Part shown: positions 11,471 through 22,641 of the stretch, one piece after another | How positions within the stretch are numbered: position 1 is the first letter of the stretch | How the letters are laid out: each line of letters starts with the position of its first letter | Origin: Adineta ricciae | Taxonomy: Eukaryota > Rotifera > Eurotatoria > Adinetida > Adinetidae | Reading direction: 5' to 3' | Assembly: GCA_905250025.1 (NCBI GenBank) | Contig: CAJNOJ010000097.1 | Coordinates: 248,001-312,000 of the forward strand | Length of the DNA stretch: 64,000 bases | Made by a program: the position numbers and the translations under genes | Notes under the pieces: generated by a model | What the model was told of the DNA's origin: nothing | What the model saw: only the letters and a program-made list of their open reading frames with translations | Databases searched by the model: none

Positions 11471-14400
11471 ATGAGTAGAATACCGACGAATCGTTCTATA
11501 GCACCACCGAGTAAATCTGTTGTTCGCGAGCGGCGAACATCAGCAAATTCCACGACGAACAACACACCGTCAAATAACCCATTTAGACTTGCTGATCGAG
11601 TGACTACTAGTGGCAAATCAGGCATCGTAGCGTACGTTGGTCGCACACAATTTGCAGATGGTTTCGTTGAATTTTCGCTTTTCTCTCATTATGTATTCAT
11701 TTGATTTGCACTCTCATAGGCGAGTGGATTGGACTCATTCTTGATGAACCTCATGGCAAAAACGGTAGAGACATCAGAATCTTTCTCTATCTAAATCAAC
11801 ACTTTCTCACGTTCGAATTTAGATGGCTCGTGCAATGGCGTTCGCTACTTCGAAACTGAGATGAATCGTGGTCTCTTTTGCCGACCGGATAAAGTTCAAC
11901 ATCTACCATCGAATGGCGTTTCTCATGAAGTTTCTTATAATCCATCGAGATTATCAATTATGGGTATATTTGCGAAATTACCTTGTCAGTTTTGTTCAAT
12001 CGCTTGTTTATTCCTCGAATAGAATTTGAAGTAAACACACCATCACGGGGCGCAAGGGCCAATCAATTAGATCCATCATCGATAAAAAACCTTGAACTTG
12101 GCGATCGCGTCGTTATTCGTGGCACAAAGTACGGCACACTGAGATATATTGGAAAGATTCATATCAATGAAGGAATTTGGTGCGGTATCAAATTAGACGG
12201 ACCATTGGGTAAACACAATGGTAAAATAGAAGGTGTACGGTATTTTCGATGTTCGCATCGTTTCGGTATCTTTGCTCCTTTACGACATGTTGAAAAAGTG
12301 ATCGTCGATCCTCGAACTCCACACGACGCTCAGAATCGTTTGCGTGATTCGAGTCCAGATTCGAATGCGTCTGAATGTTCATCATCCCAAGCTAGCCAGA
12401 ATAATTTCCAACCACGATCACCCACACATTCAAAAATGCCGAATTCATTGAAAAACTTCTCCGCTCAAGAGCAAACGTCAACCAACGAAATTGCTATTCT
12501 GATGGAGAAAATCCGAGAAAAAGATAGATACATTGAACAGCTACAACAAGAGAATCGCAGAGATCGTCTTGAATTGTCACGAACAATCGAAAAAATGAAT
12601 GAATTGGAAATCAATATTCTCGCGTTGCAGCAACAAAACAATATGAAAGATAACGAAAATGAGTATTTAATCAAACAACAGGTGACATTCAATCAACGTC
12701 TAGAAGATCTACAATTTCAACTCGAAGAATTTCAATATCCCGATTGCGACCAAAACCAACATCTTGTCTCAACAGACGAGCTGACCGCCCACGAAAGAAC
12801 CAAAGCGCAAGTTGCTGAACTTCAAACCATCAATGCGGATTTGCTACATCAAAATCAGATCGTCCAAGAAGAATTAAGACGACATCAGGAACTTCTAGAA
12901 AAACAAAAGCTTACGGACAAATTCATTGATGAGTTGAAGAAACAAATCGAAGTTCTCAAAGGTCAATTAGCTGATCTACAAATCAAAGGTAATCATTCTT
13001 TTCTGTAAATTCAACTATCTACTCTTCTACATAGAACAACATACAACATCGCAATGGATAACTAATGAAGCATCGTACAAACAACAAATCAAAGAGTATC
13101 AATTGCGAATCGATCACATTTGTAAAGAATCACAGAACGTAGGAAGTTCATTTTAAATTGAGACAAGAAATCCGACTTACTTGATGTTTAGATACAACTA
13201 CGACTCGCATCATTAGAACAAGAAAAACAGACAAGTGACAAACGAGTCAAAGATTTGCTCGATGAGTTGAAGCATCACAAAGAAAATGTTGTACCTGGAC
13301 TGGAGAAACAGTGTCAAACACTCCAATTGGAATTACAAAATCGAGGTAAAATGTGTGATGTTTGTTTTTCAAAATCCGAATCTTCTGGTCTTTCAGAAAG
13401 TGCGGCTAACACGACAATGAGTGAACGAGAAAAACATTATGAACATCAAATCAAACAATACCGACAAGCAATAAACCAAATGACAGAAGAAAACAATCAA
13501 GTACGAGATGAGTTAAGACATATCCAAGAAGAAAATGCTTTGAAAGATGAAAAAACTGAAGCATTCATCAGTGAATTAAAACAAAACTATGAACGAGTTC
13601 AACATGAACTAATCGAACTGAATGATCGCGGTATGTCCATACTGGCAAATTTTTCATTTATCCCCAATTTCTTTTGTAGAACAACAGGCTAGTCTGATGC
13701 TCAACCAACGCGAATCATTTTTCGAACAACAAATCAAAGAATACGAAAACAACCTTAACCAAGCGACTCGTCAAACAGAGAGCATTCAAAATGAATTTGC
13801 CAAGTTAGAAGAAGACAAAGCTGTGCATGAACAAAAATCCAACAGTGTTATTTTCTCTTTGAAACAAGATTATGAAAATCAATTCGATCAATTAAAACTC
13901 GAATTAATTCAATTGCAAGAGAAAGGTTTGATTAAATTCTTCTTTTCTCTCTTTCATATGAATATTTTCTAGATCGAACACAAAATATTATCATCAACGA
14001 ACGTATCGCTCATTATGAAATCGAAATCAAAGAGTATCAAATCAAAGCCGATCAGGATACACGTGAACTCGAACAGCTTCGAAATCAATTGTTCAACGTA
14101 CAAGAAGACAAAGTTCAACAGGATAAACAGTTCAATGAGACTATTGAGGCATTGAAACAAGAATTGCAACGACTTCAAAATGAGTCGAAGACTCAAGGTA
14201 GGCTGATTACTCTCATCATTGTCTAACTTTGATTTCTATAGAAGGCAAAATCAATCAAACGTTCGAAGACAAAGAATTGAAATATCAACAAGAAATCGAC
14301 GAGCATAAAATTAACCTTAGACAAGCCGATGAACGTATCGAAAATCTTCAAACTGAACTAACCAGTTTACAACAAAATAAAATCGCTGGTGAACAAAAGT

Positions 14401-16371
14401 TAAACGATACAATTGAAAGATTAAGACAAGATTATGAAAACTTGAAAGCGGATCTACGAAATCAAAGTGCGAAATCTCCATCCATGCCAATCTTTATTTG
14501 CGTTATACTTTTCAGATGAAACTGGAACCTTGGTATTGAATGAACGTGAAGTTCAATACCAATCGCAGATGAACGATTACGAACATCAAGCGGATCAACT
14601 TCGAGATCAAATACAAGAACTACAAATGAAACTGACCGAACTAAATGAAGAGAAGACGACTGGAGAAACTCAATTGAACGAAACTATCGATGCACTTAAA
14701 CAGGAGTATGAAACACAACGTAAAGAACTTCAAATGGAATTGGATGAACTCAATGAAAGAGGTTTGTTCAAGGTCTTTTCACTTTAAATCTCAGCCTTTC
14801 TTCTTAGAACAAAAAGCACACAAGGAAGTTCACCAACGTGAAGCACAAATCACTGAATATCAAGATAAATTAGAAGAAGTTCGAATGAAATTCGAAAGTC
14901 TCCAAAATGAATACAAACAATTACAAAGGGAAAAGGTCGAATTCAATGAAACGATCGATAAATTACAGCGTAATCTGGCTTCAGCTCGATCCGAACTAGA
15001 GAGTCAAGGTAAGGTAACGTCGAATTGACCTTTCTTCTTACGCCTACCATAGATCACACGCAAAATATGGCATTGAATGAACGTGAAATTCATTATCAAG
15101 CTCAGATTAAGACTTACCAAGCCGAACAAGAGCAATCTCTTCTACAAATTCAATCTCTTCAAACAGAACTAAGTAAATTGCAGCAAGAGAAAGTCGTTAC
15201 GGAAAACGAGTTAAATAAGTCAATCGATGTCATCAAACAAGATGTAGAAAAACTTCGAAATGAACTTGAAGAACGCGGTAGGTCCTTTCTCCGCGGATTG
15301 TTTGCAGTCACTGTTGATTTTTCATTGTAGAGCGTCAGAAAGAAACAGCTCTGAAACAACGCGAAGCGGAATATAAAGAAAAAATTGAAGAACATCAAAA
15401 GAATTTAGAACTTTCGACCGCTGATCATCGAAATGTTCAGTGGGAATTAGAAAATTTGCGTCAAGAAAAGAGTGTAAACGAAAAAAATCTGAACGAAATG
15501 ATGTTTTCACTACAACAAGATTATGAGAAACAAATCGACTTTCTTCAAACGCAAGTGACCGATTTACAAAAACAACGTTCGTATCACGTCCTCTATCTTT
15601 TTCTTGAGCACGATTTCTTCTGATAACAGGCGAAACAAGTAACGATACACTGACTCAGAAAGATCAAGACCTACATGATTATCAAACAAAATTCAATGAA
15701 TTAAATGAACAGATGCTTGAATTGAAGCAACAGAATGAAACGAAAACGAGTCAGATAGAACAGTTACAAGTCGAACTCAAAGAAAGGGAACAAGTCACTA
15801 CCGTTGCGCAAACACAGAATGAATTCGTTCAACAAGTAAGTCTGACAAATGATAACTCACAATCCTGGCGATTTTCTTTAGGCAGAGACTTTAGCCGCTC
15901 TGAATGAAAAACTCAACAAAGAAATTACAGATTTGAAACACGAGAATGAAATATTATCGAAGAGCGCAGAGAAGAATGATCAATCAAATGAGAAACAGGA
16001 CACTGCTGATCAGTTAACCAAACAAGTCGATGATCTACAAAAGATGCATTTCGATCTCTTAGAGAAACAAGCGAATAGAGAGCAAACATTTGAAGAGGAG
16101 AAGAAATGTTTGAACGAAAAAGTTGCTGAATACCAAATGACAATCGCGCTGATGAAAAGTAAACTTTCTCGAACGAAATTTCATAGGAATGATGTTTCTT
16201 TGCAAGGTGAATTCATGGTCGAAATGGAAAATGCAAAACTCGATCATGACCAGGAAATACTTCGTTTAAAAACGCAACTCCAGCAAGTCACTGCTGCATC
16301 AAAACCAAGTAAATATTTTCGTTAGTACGACTTCACCCTCGCTTGTGTTGTTTTTAGAAGGGAAAAAATAA
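11471..16371 (+). CDS. CLIP-170-like CAP-Gly linker protein
   Basis: Eighteen in-frame exons, the last being a 14-bp coding end at 16358-16371, give 1348 residues. The N-terminus carries two CAP-Gly domains. The first (about 38-106) has the tubulin/EB-binding motif GKNDG; the second (about 150-215) has a degenerate GKHNG. Both keep the GVRYF segment. The rest, from about residue 280, is coiled coil. CLIPs track growing microtubule plus ends and link them to membranes or dynactin. Exons 7-14 are phase 1-1 and encode related repeats (separate entry). The C-terminus ends without CCHC zinc knuckles and without an EEY/F tail, so the dynactin-binding end seems absent. An alternative end reads through the last intron to a stop at 16323-16325. 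Boundaries: 11471-11660, 11720-11764, 11823-11963, 12023-12988, 13035-13138, 13192-13345, then the repeat exons, 15630-15835, 15882-16158, 16207-16308. Confidence 0.88.
13397..15576 (+). repeat. Exon-encoded coiled-coil repeat array in CLIP-like gene
   Basis: Eight consecutive exons: 13397-13630 (234), 13680-13925 (246), 13973-14197 (225), 14242-14466 (225), 14516-14761 (246), 14808-15008 (201), 15053-15277 (225), 15331-15576 (246). All begin and end in phase 1. Each translates to one copy of a 75- or 82-residue unit built on the pattern NERExxYqxqIkeY, then LqxELxxLqxeK, then LNeTIdaLKQdYE. The 225 and 246 lengths differ by 21 bp, exactly one heptad. Confidence 0.92.
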
Positions 16372-16457
16372 ATATCAACTTTCCTCTATGATTCGTCGTG
16401 TGTCATCGGTACAAATGGTCTTTTACTTTTTCATTAGATTATATTTTTGTAATCGTA

Positions 16458-16463
16458 AATAAA
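16458..16463 (+). promoter_or_regulatory. Poly(A) signal candidate, CLIP-like gene
   Basis: AATAAA about 90 bp past the proposed stop codon, within the short convergent spacer before the next minus-strand gene. Confidence 0.5.
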
Positions 16464-16622
16464 TTGTAATCTAACACAGAACGAATATGCGACAATTGCT
16501 TAGTGAAATACAACGATCTGTGATTTACTGTTACATCCTGAACGTTTGAGTCTTTTGTTTTAGAACAGTTATTTATCGTATAATAGTTCATTCAATGAAC
16601 GCATATTTACAATTAAAAAAAG

Positions 16623-17659
16623 TCAACAACAGTTTATAGATGAAGTTTTAAAAATGTTCGTTTCTCGAGATGATGATGAGAGACGATCGGAAAGATGAAC
16701 AGATGCTGTATCGTATACATTATCATCTGCTTTTATTTGTTTTAGTAGAGTCTTACTGTGCAGAACGCGTAAGATCAATTGTTTAAACATAACTCGAATA
16801 TTATCACCACGCAATGCTGATGTATAACAAATAGCCATACTGTGCAACGATGCAAAATGTTCCGCGTTGGCGAGAAATATTCGTCTATATTCATCATCAC
16901 AATTTTCTTGAAATAAATCAGATTTATTGCAAATAAGCGTTGGTTCCACATCATCCTTTCCTTTCAGGTGTAACTGTTTATACCAATAAAGTTCGATTCG
17001 TTCTAATGTATCTATATCTGTGGAATCGGCCACGAGAAGTGCGCCATGGCATGTACGAAAATGATTATCACAACAGGATTCATATCGTTCCATCCCTGGA
17101 ATGTCCGTTAGCTGAACAGTAATGACATATTTGTTCTCGAACAGTTGGTCCAAATAGAAAAAGATCAGATCATGTCCGACAGTTGTCGTCGTATTCAAAC
17201 GTATGAAGTTCGTTTTCTCGCCATACTGAAGATAACGGGCGATGGTGCTTTTACCAACATTTGAACCGCCCAACAGACTAATCCGAATTTTAAGCGTTGG
17301 TTTATCTTCCCATTCGCTTGGGATGCGACCAGAACAAACATTGAATGCTAGAAATTGATTTAATGACGCAATTGCTTGTCGCTGAGAACAGTATTCTTCT
17401 ATGGCACTTTTTAGATTGTAATTATGTATCCAACGGCGGTCAGTCAATGTTTGATTCGTCATAGGTGACGAATTGTGATCACGTAGCCATGCCTCAATAG
17501 CAGATAATTCATACGAACGACCCTAGAAGAATATGTTAAGCAGTACAAGTTCAATACTCAATAGCTTACATCTTCGATGAGCACGACGGGATTCTGCATA
17601 ATTTCTCGAGTTATAGGACAAAGAAAATCCCGCGGAATTGGCATTAATTCTTGATTCAT
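16623..17659 (-). CDS. U-box domain fused to Rab-like small GTPase
   Basis: Two exons (17659-17570 and 17522-16623, 47-bp intron) encode 329 residues. Residues about 8-75 form a U-box: FLCPITREIMQNPV, then GRSYE, IEAWL and NYNLKSAIEEY. This fold recruits E2 enzymes in ubiquitin ligases. From about 108 a Ras-superfamily GTPase follows. It has P-loop GGSNVGKST (115-123), switch I threonines before VGHDL, DIPGMER (170-176) where DTAGQER is usual, NKSD (229-232) and a TSAL G5. The C-terminus ends in CC, the double cysteine of geranylgeranylated Rabs. The second half of the U-box and the whole GTPase share one uninterrupted exon, so the fusion is not a joining error. It suggests a GTP-regulated, membrane-anchored ubiquitin ligase; substrates are unknown. 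Confidence 0.9.
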
Positions 17660-18143
17660 TACTGTATGACAAAATTTAGTGAAAACGATACCAATATTTT
17701 TGCGTCCGATTTTATCATCGATGTGAAAGTATCAAAAATACAGAACAGATAAAAAGCATTCACTTCGGACGTCCATTAATGTTTTTCTTTATTACCTGTA
17801 TGGATGCAAAATGTAACACTCTCCCTTGCGCATGTGCTGTATGTATGATCATTGTTCCGTCAATTCTTAATTACATCTCGATGTACGCTTTGACGTTTCT
17901 TCGATAAATGAATATCAGCAGAATATGATGAAATAACTAAAGGCGTAGTTTCATCGGCGTGTACGTTTTCTCCAACGAAAAAATATGATAACGTCGCTGT
18001 CATTTTTTTTTCTGTTCTCTTCGGTTTTTTTTCTTTTTACAATTAATCATATGCTCGCAATTAGTTTAATAAACCTCGAAAATATAACAAAAAAAAGGAC
18101 CCGCCGTTTTATAGATACTCATCAAATAGCGTCTTTGAACAAC
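17660..18143. other. Intergenic between two minus-strand genes
   Basis: About 480 bp. It contains T-rich stretches near 18000-18040 and no supported gene. The 76-codon plus frame (17985-18215) overlaps the last exon of the next gene antisense and is discounted. Confidence 0.4.
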
Positions 18144-20269
18144 TCATGCGACTTTCGAAGTACAATTGTTCATCTGACAGAATTTTGGACAAAGATATCG
18201 AATATAATCTGTTGAGCACTCATGTTCAAGTACAAATGTGCATATATGTGCTGGTTCTTGTTCGCAGAGCACTAAATAGAACCTAGATAGTATTGTTTTC
18301 TAAAAATAAATAACTGTACCTGTTTCGCACTCATCACCCGTGAACGCAGGTAAACAGACACATAGACAATCCGAATTTAAACGTCCACTATGACGACAAT
18401 GTCTATCTTTACAATATTCGAAAGGTGCTTGGAAGATTGTTGTCGTATTTCGACTAATAGTAGTAGTCGTAGTCGTCATCGTAGTGTGAGTAGTGGTAGT
18501 TGATGTTGTTGTCGTCGTGGAATTGAGTGATTCACTGTGAGTTTGATTTATCATACTTAACATCCAAGAAAAGGGAGGTATTGCTAATGTTGGAAATGGT
18601 TTGAAAAATTCTAGTAATTGATCTTTCATATGATGATCTTTCAAATCATATATAAATAATGGTTCAGTAAGATTATCTAATGCATGAGTGGTTGTCGCTG
18701 TTGTTGTTGTTGTATTCAGCATTAAAGTCATATTATCAATGTCCGAATGTGAGTCGAAATCTAATATTTGATAATCTTCATCTTCATCATCGTCTTCCGA
18801 AGACAAATGATCAAATCTTGTAATAGGTAACTCAACAGTTGTATTGAATATCATCCAATCATCGTCATTATCGTCCGTTAGATTGGATGGTGATACTGTA
18901 ATCAAAGTATCATTGAAATCCCACCAATTCAACGTAATATTCGATTCAGGATTCATCAAGTCATCGATTGATGTACTATTCAAGAGTATTTCATCCATAA
19001 TATCAAATTCCTCGCTGAGATCAGCCATAGTCGTAGTAGTATGATTATTTGGCAAAGAAACAATTGATAGTACAGGTTCAAATAAATTATAATCTAAATC
19101 AGGATCATCCCATATTGCGTTATCATTGTAAATATCAACAGTTGTATTCTTGATAGATGAAGCGATCGTCAGTGTAGTAGTAATTTCAGTCGTAGTGTAG
19201 GTCGCGATGTTTTCAGTTATAGGCATTGACGGAAAAGTAATAACGGATGGTAATTGATTATGAAAGATACCTGATAAAACGATGAAAAAGTGAAGTTTAA
19301 TATTATTTTAAAGATGTGAGTGTTTACCCATGATAACATCGAAACTAACACCATTACATCTTGGAAAACATATTAAAGAATGAACTCTCATTTACTATCA
19401 ATGGTTACTTACAGAGATTCTTGGCAGAAGAATGCATCGGTTCCAAGCAGTTTTTGTAGACCACTCTTTACGCGTACTTGTGGCCAGTATGTCGAACAAT
19501 CTCGTGTGATTACTAGAATATCAGACAATAACTAAACGAAGATGTTTCATGCAATTTTAAGTATTCATACAGTCAAGATCATTTGGATTTCGAAAAATAA
19601 TACAACTTGATGAACACGGACGAATATAGTTCGATGCGTAGCGTGAATCTATAAACTCACCACAACCTTCAAAACGTGCCGTGCACGAATAGCACTGATG
19701 CACTTGAGGATGTTGCTCAGCATCTATCCGTAAAGAGTCAACTAGGTATGAAAACAACGAATATTTTAACAAACATTACCTTTTTCAATTAATATCTGAT
19801 TGTTTGCTGCTAATAAATTTAATTCATGAGGTGATAAGACAATTGGATTATTTATCGCTCCTCTTCTACTATTTCCACTATCGCTGTCCTCGACAGTTCC
19901 ATTATTACATAGATGAGAATCACAAAAATAAGCTTGTATTCGAGGACTTATTTCATGCCAACCGATCGATTTTGGTATCATATGTCCATAGGTCCACGAA
20001 CAGCCGCGTACAATGGATCCATTTACATTGCGAAATAATACACATTGACCATTGCATGGTTCAGTATAATATTGAAGAATATTTGTATATAAATAAGAAT
20101 CGGGTTGACTGTTACCTATACATTCACGAAGTGTATCTTCTGAACATAAATAACAACGAGCAGCGTTTGTAGACGATATCAAGAAGTAATTGATAAAGAT
20201 CAAAACAAGCAAATGATGTTCAATTGTAATCATTCTTAATGAATGATATATACTCATGTCGATCGACAT
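18144..20269 (-). CDS. Secreted protein: two Ly6/uPAR-like domains, mucin stalk, EGF-like and ShKT-like domains
   Basis: Six exons (20269-19780, 19741-19571, 19512-19413, 19359-19328, 19270-18320, 18271-18144) join in frame to 623 residues. A hydrophobic leader precedes two three-finger (Ly6/uPAR) type modules. The first runs from CYLCSEDTLREC to FCDSHLCN, the second from CYSCTARFEGC to FFCQESLCN, each closing with CN. A long Asn/Thr/Ser-rich stretch follows, with poly-Thr runs and acidic patches and many NxT/S glycosylation sites. Next comes an EGF-like unit ending CLPAFTGDEC. The last exon adds a six-cysteine ShKT-like tail (LCEQEP to CPKFCQMNNC). The 38-bp first intron is unusually short. 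The protein is probably extracellular matrix or surface coat. I know no named family with this order of domains. Confidence 0.8.
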
Positions 20270-20717
20270 AAGTTAAAACGCATATGAACAACAACTGTAT
20301 GACATAAAATCACGTTTATAACCTTCATCATAGTGTTCATAAAGTAAAAATTGATGTTATTGTTTATCTCAGGTGTCGAGTTCAAGCTTATGATCATTTG
20401 CTAATTGTAGAACAAAGACGTGTTTAGACATCGAGGTCGTTGTCTATAAAACAACATAATTAGCAATAAGCTATGTGCACGAAACAACGTAATCTGAACA
20501 CATCTTGCTCGTGCTTAACAAACAAGAGCAATTAAGAAGTCAGAACGAAAGATTTCGAGATCGATAGAAGTCGCTCACTAACAATGAGATATATGTACAT
20601 CTTTTTCGACCATTTCGCTGAAGAAACAGAACCTCTAGCTAACTATCTTTATTCGTTCGATATAGTATTCAATAAACAAAGCTGAGAGGAGATTGATTAT
20701 TATCGAACTTATCGATC
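20270..20717. other. Divergent intergenic region
   Basis: About 450 bp between the leftward Ly6/EGF gene and the rightward ankyrin gene, presumably holding both promoters. No distinct motif recognised. Confidence 0.4.
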
Positions 20718-22257
20718 ATGACTAATGCCGATGATTTTTGTCAATTTGCACGTTTAGGTCAAACAGTTAAAATTCAAAAATGCTTACAATCACATAGTAC
20801 GTCATTTCATTTTATTTCATGACGAGATTGGCTTATCTCTGTTAAGGTGTTGATGTTAATGCGTTGAATCTATATGGCGAATCGGCACTTTCAACAGCTA
20901 CTTGTCATAATCAAATTCTATGTGTCGAATACCTTCTAGCAAGCAAAGCCGATCCGAAACTGTAAGACTACAATTATTAATTGGAAATATGTCCACAATT
21001 GTTTAATTGCGTTAGACGTCTCACGGCTGGACATACGGCCATACATATTGCTTGTCGATTAGGTAATGTTCCGATTTTACACATGCTACTATCGATAAAG
21101 AAGGAGAATAATACCGAAGAAGAGCAGCAACGTGAAGATAAACATGTGTATGAATGTTTGAAAATGAAAGATTTTTCGAATCGGACACCAATTCATTGGG
21201 CGGCGACACAAGAATCCGTGTCGAAACGACAAAAGATGTTTGCTTATCTCGATAAACGAATGCCTGGTGTATTGGATAGCCGATATAATCTCAACTGGTT
21301 TAATTCATGGGCTGCAACACATCCATGGGTGATTGATCAAAGCACTACATAGTAGAATTAATTTCTGTTTTGTGTAAAATATGCTGTGATCCATATTTTA
21401 GTGTACCAATTGGATCTGCACCAAAGTTGACAAGTCCCAATCGTACATATCAACAAGACGAATCATCCGATATGAATTCACTTGATATAACACCGAAGGT
21501 GTCAATCAATAACTATGAACGTACTCCGCGAGCACCACTAACAACAGCACCAATCAATAGTACCAACAAGAGTGCAATAAGACAACGCGTTCCAGTAAGA
21601 TCTAAATGAAAATCTTCATTTTTCAATCTGTTTCAATACTTCTATCTTTAATAGACTGAACAACCACCAGCAGTTTTGCCATCGACACCAATATCCAGTT
21701 GCAAAGTAACCGTAACTTCTATCTATCACATTCCCAAAAGTGATCAACAACCTACATCAAAATTATCTGAACATCACGAACCACCAGTCAACGATCAGTT
21801 ATTATCACCTCTAGCCAATCGTTGTACCTATCGTGCTCATCGAGTTCGAATTGAACCAAAAATTGACTTTCCTCCACCGCCATCTGATCTCGACGATATC
21901 GAAAATAAGATTCATGATTATGAAGATACAAATACACCACTCTCATCCAAACGTCCATCACACAATCTTCTTTCGAATATCTTTCCATCAGGTGCAACTA
22001 CCCCCTCAACTGATCAAAGTAGTCAGCAGTCTACTAAACATATTGCCTCATCTTTTGGCTTTGATACATCGATTGAACCACGTCATCTAGCTGACACAAC
22101 CATGCATTCAACAACCGACACCTACGCACAAAATGATGAACTGGAATCGGTTTCATCGAACGACGACGAATCTCAAAGTAATAAAATTGATTACGTTTGT
22201 AAATCAACTTCAACAATTGACCTCGCCTCACCCGGTGCGCATACTTACTATGCATAA
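20718..22257 (+). CDS. Ankyrin-repeat protein
   Basis: Five exons proposed: 20718-20796, 20847-20961, 21016-21297, 21402-21594, 21655-22257 (423 residues). The N-terminal half carries ankyrin repeats: DVNALNLYGESALSTA, then TAGHTAIHIACRLGNVPIL, then RTPIHWAA. The C-terminal half is low-complexity, rich in Ser, Thr, Pro and Asp, with an FPPPPSDLDD stretch, and probably disordered. The weakest junction is intron 21298-21401, which I place at GTTTAA. The frame also runs on to a stop at 21350-21352, so an alternative short form or a different donor is possible. The role is unknown beyond protein binding by the repeats. Confidence 0.7.
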
Positions 22258-22641
22258 ATTAGCTCTTTTCTAATGAATATCTTGTCAAATAGTTTGTTTT
22301 GTATGATATATCGCTGAACTCAACTTGTTTTATTTTGATATAAAGACTTCACGAAATAGTTGTTGGTTTTTTTCATTGGGAAAAACTAAATTCTTTATTC
22401 TTGAAAAATAACATAACAGATCTCTAGTTGTGGATATCTACGACGACTGTCATATGTAATATACATGTAATTTCTTTATATAAAAGTCATCTGAGAGGTT
22501 GAAGGAGTAGGAAAATGCATATGAAAAACAAACAACAGACAAAAAAAAATGAATCCAACTTGTTCACTTGTAAAAACCGTTCGAAAAAGTTACAGATCTA
22601 CTCTCTAAAAAAATGCTTTTCGCGGTTGTCAAATGTTTTTA
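22258..22641. other. Convergent 3' spacer
   Basis: About 380 bp between the ankyrin gene and the leftward phosphatase gene. AT-rich, presumably both 3' UTRs. Nothing else seen. Confidence 0.4.
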
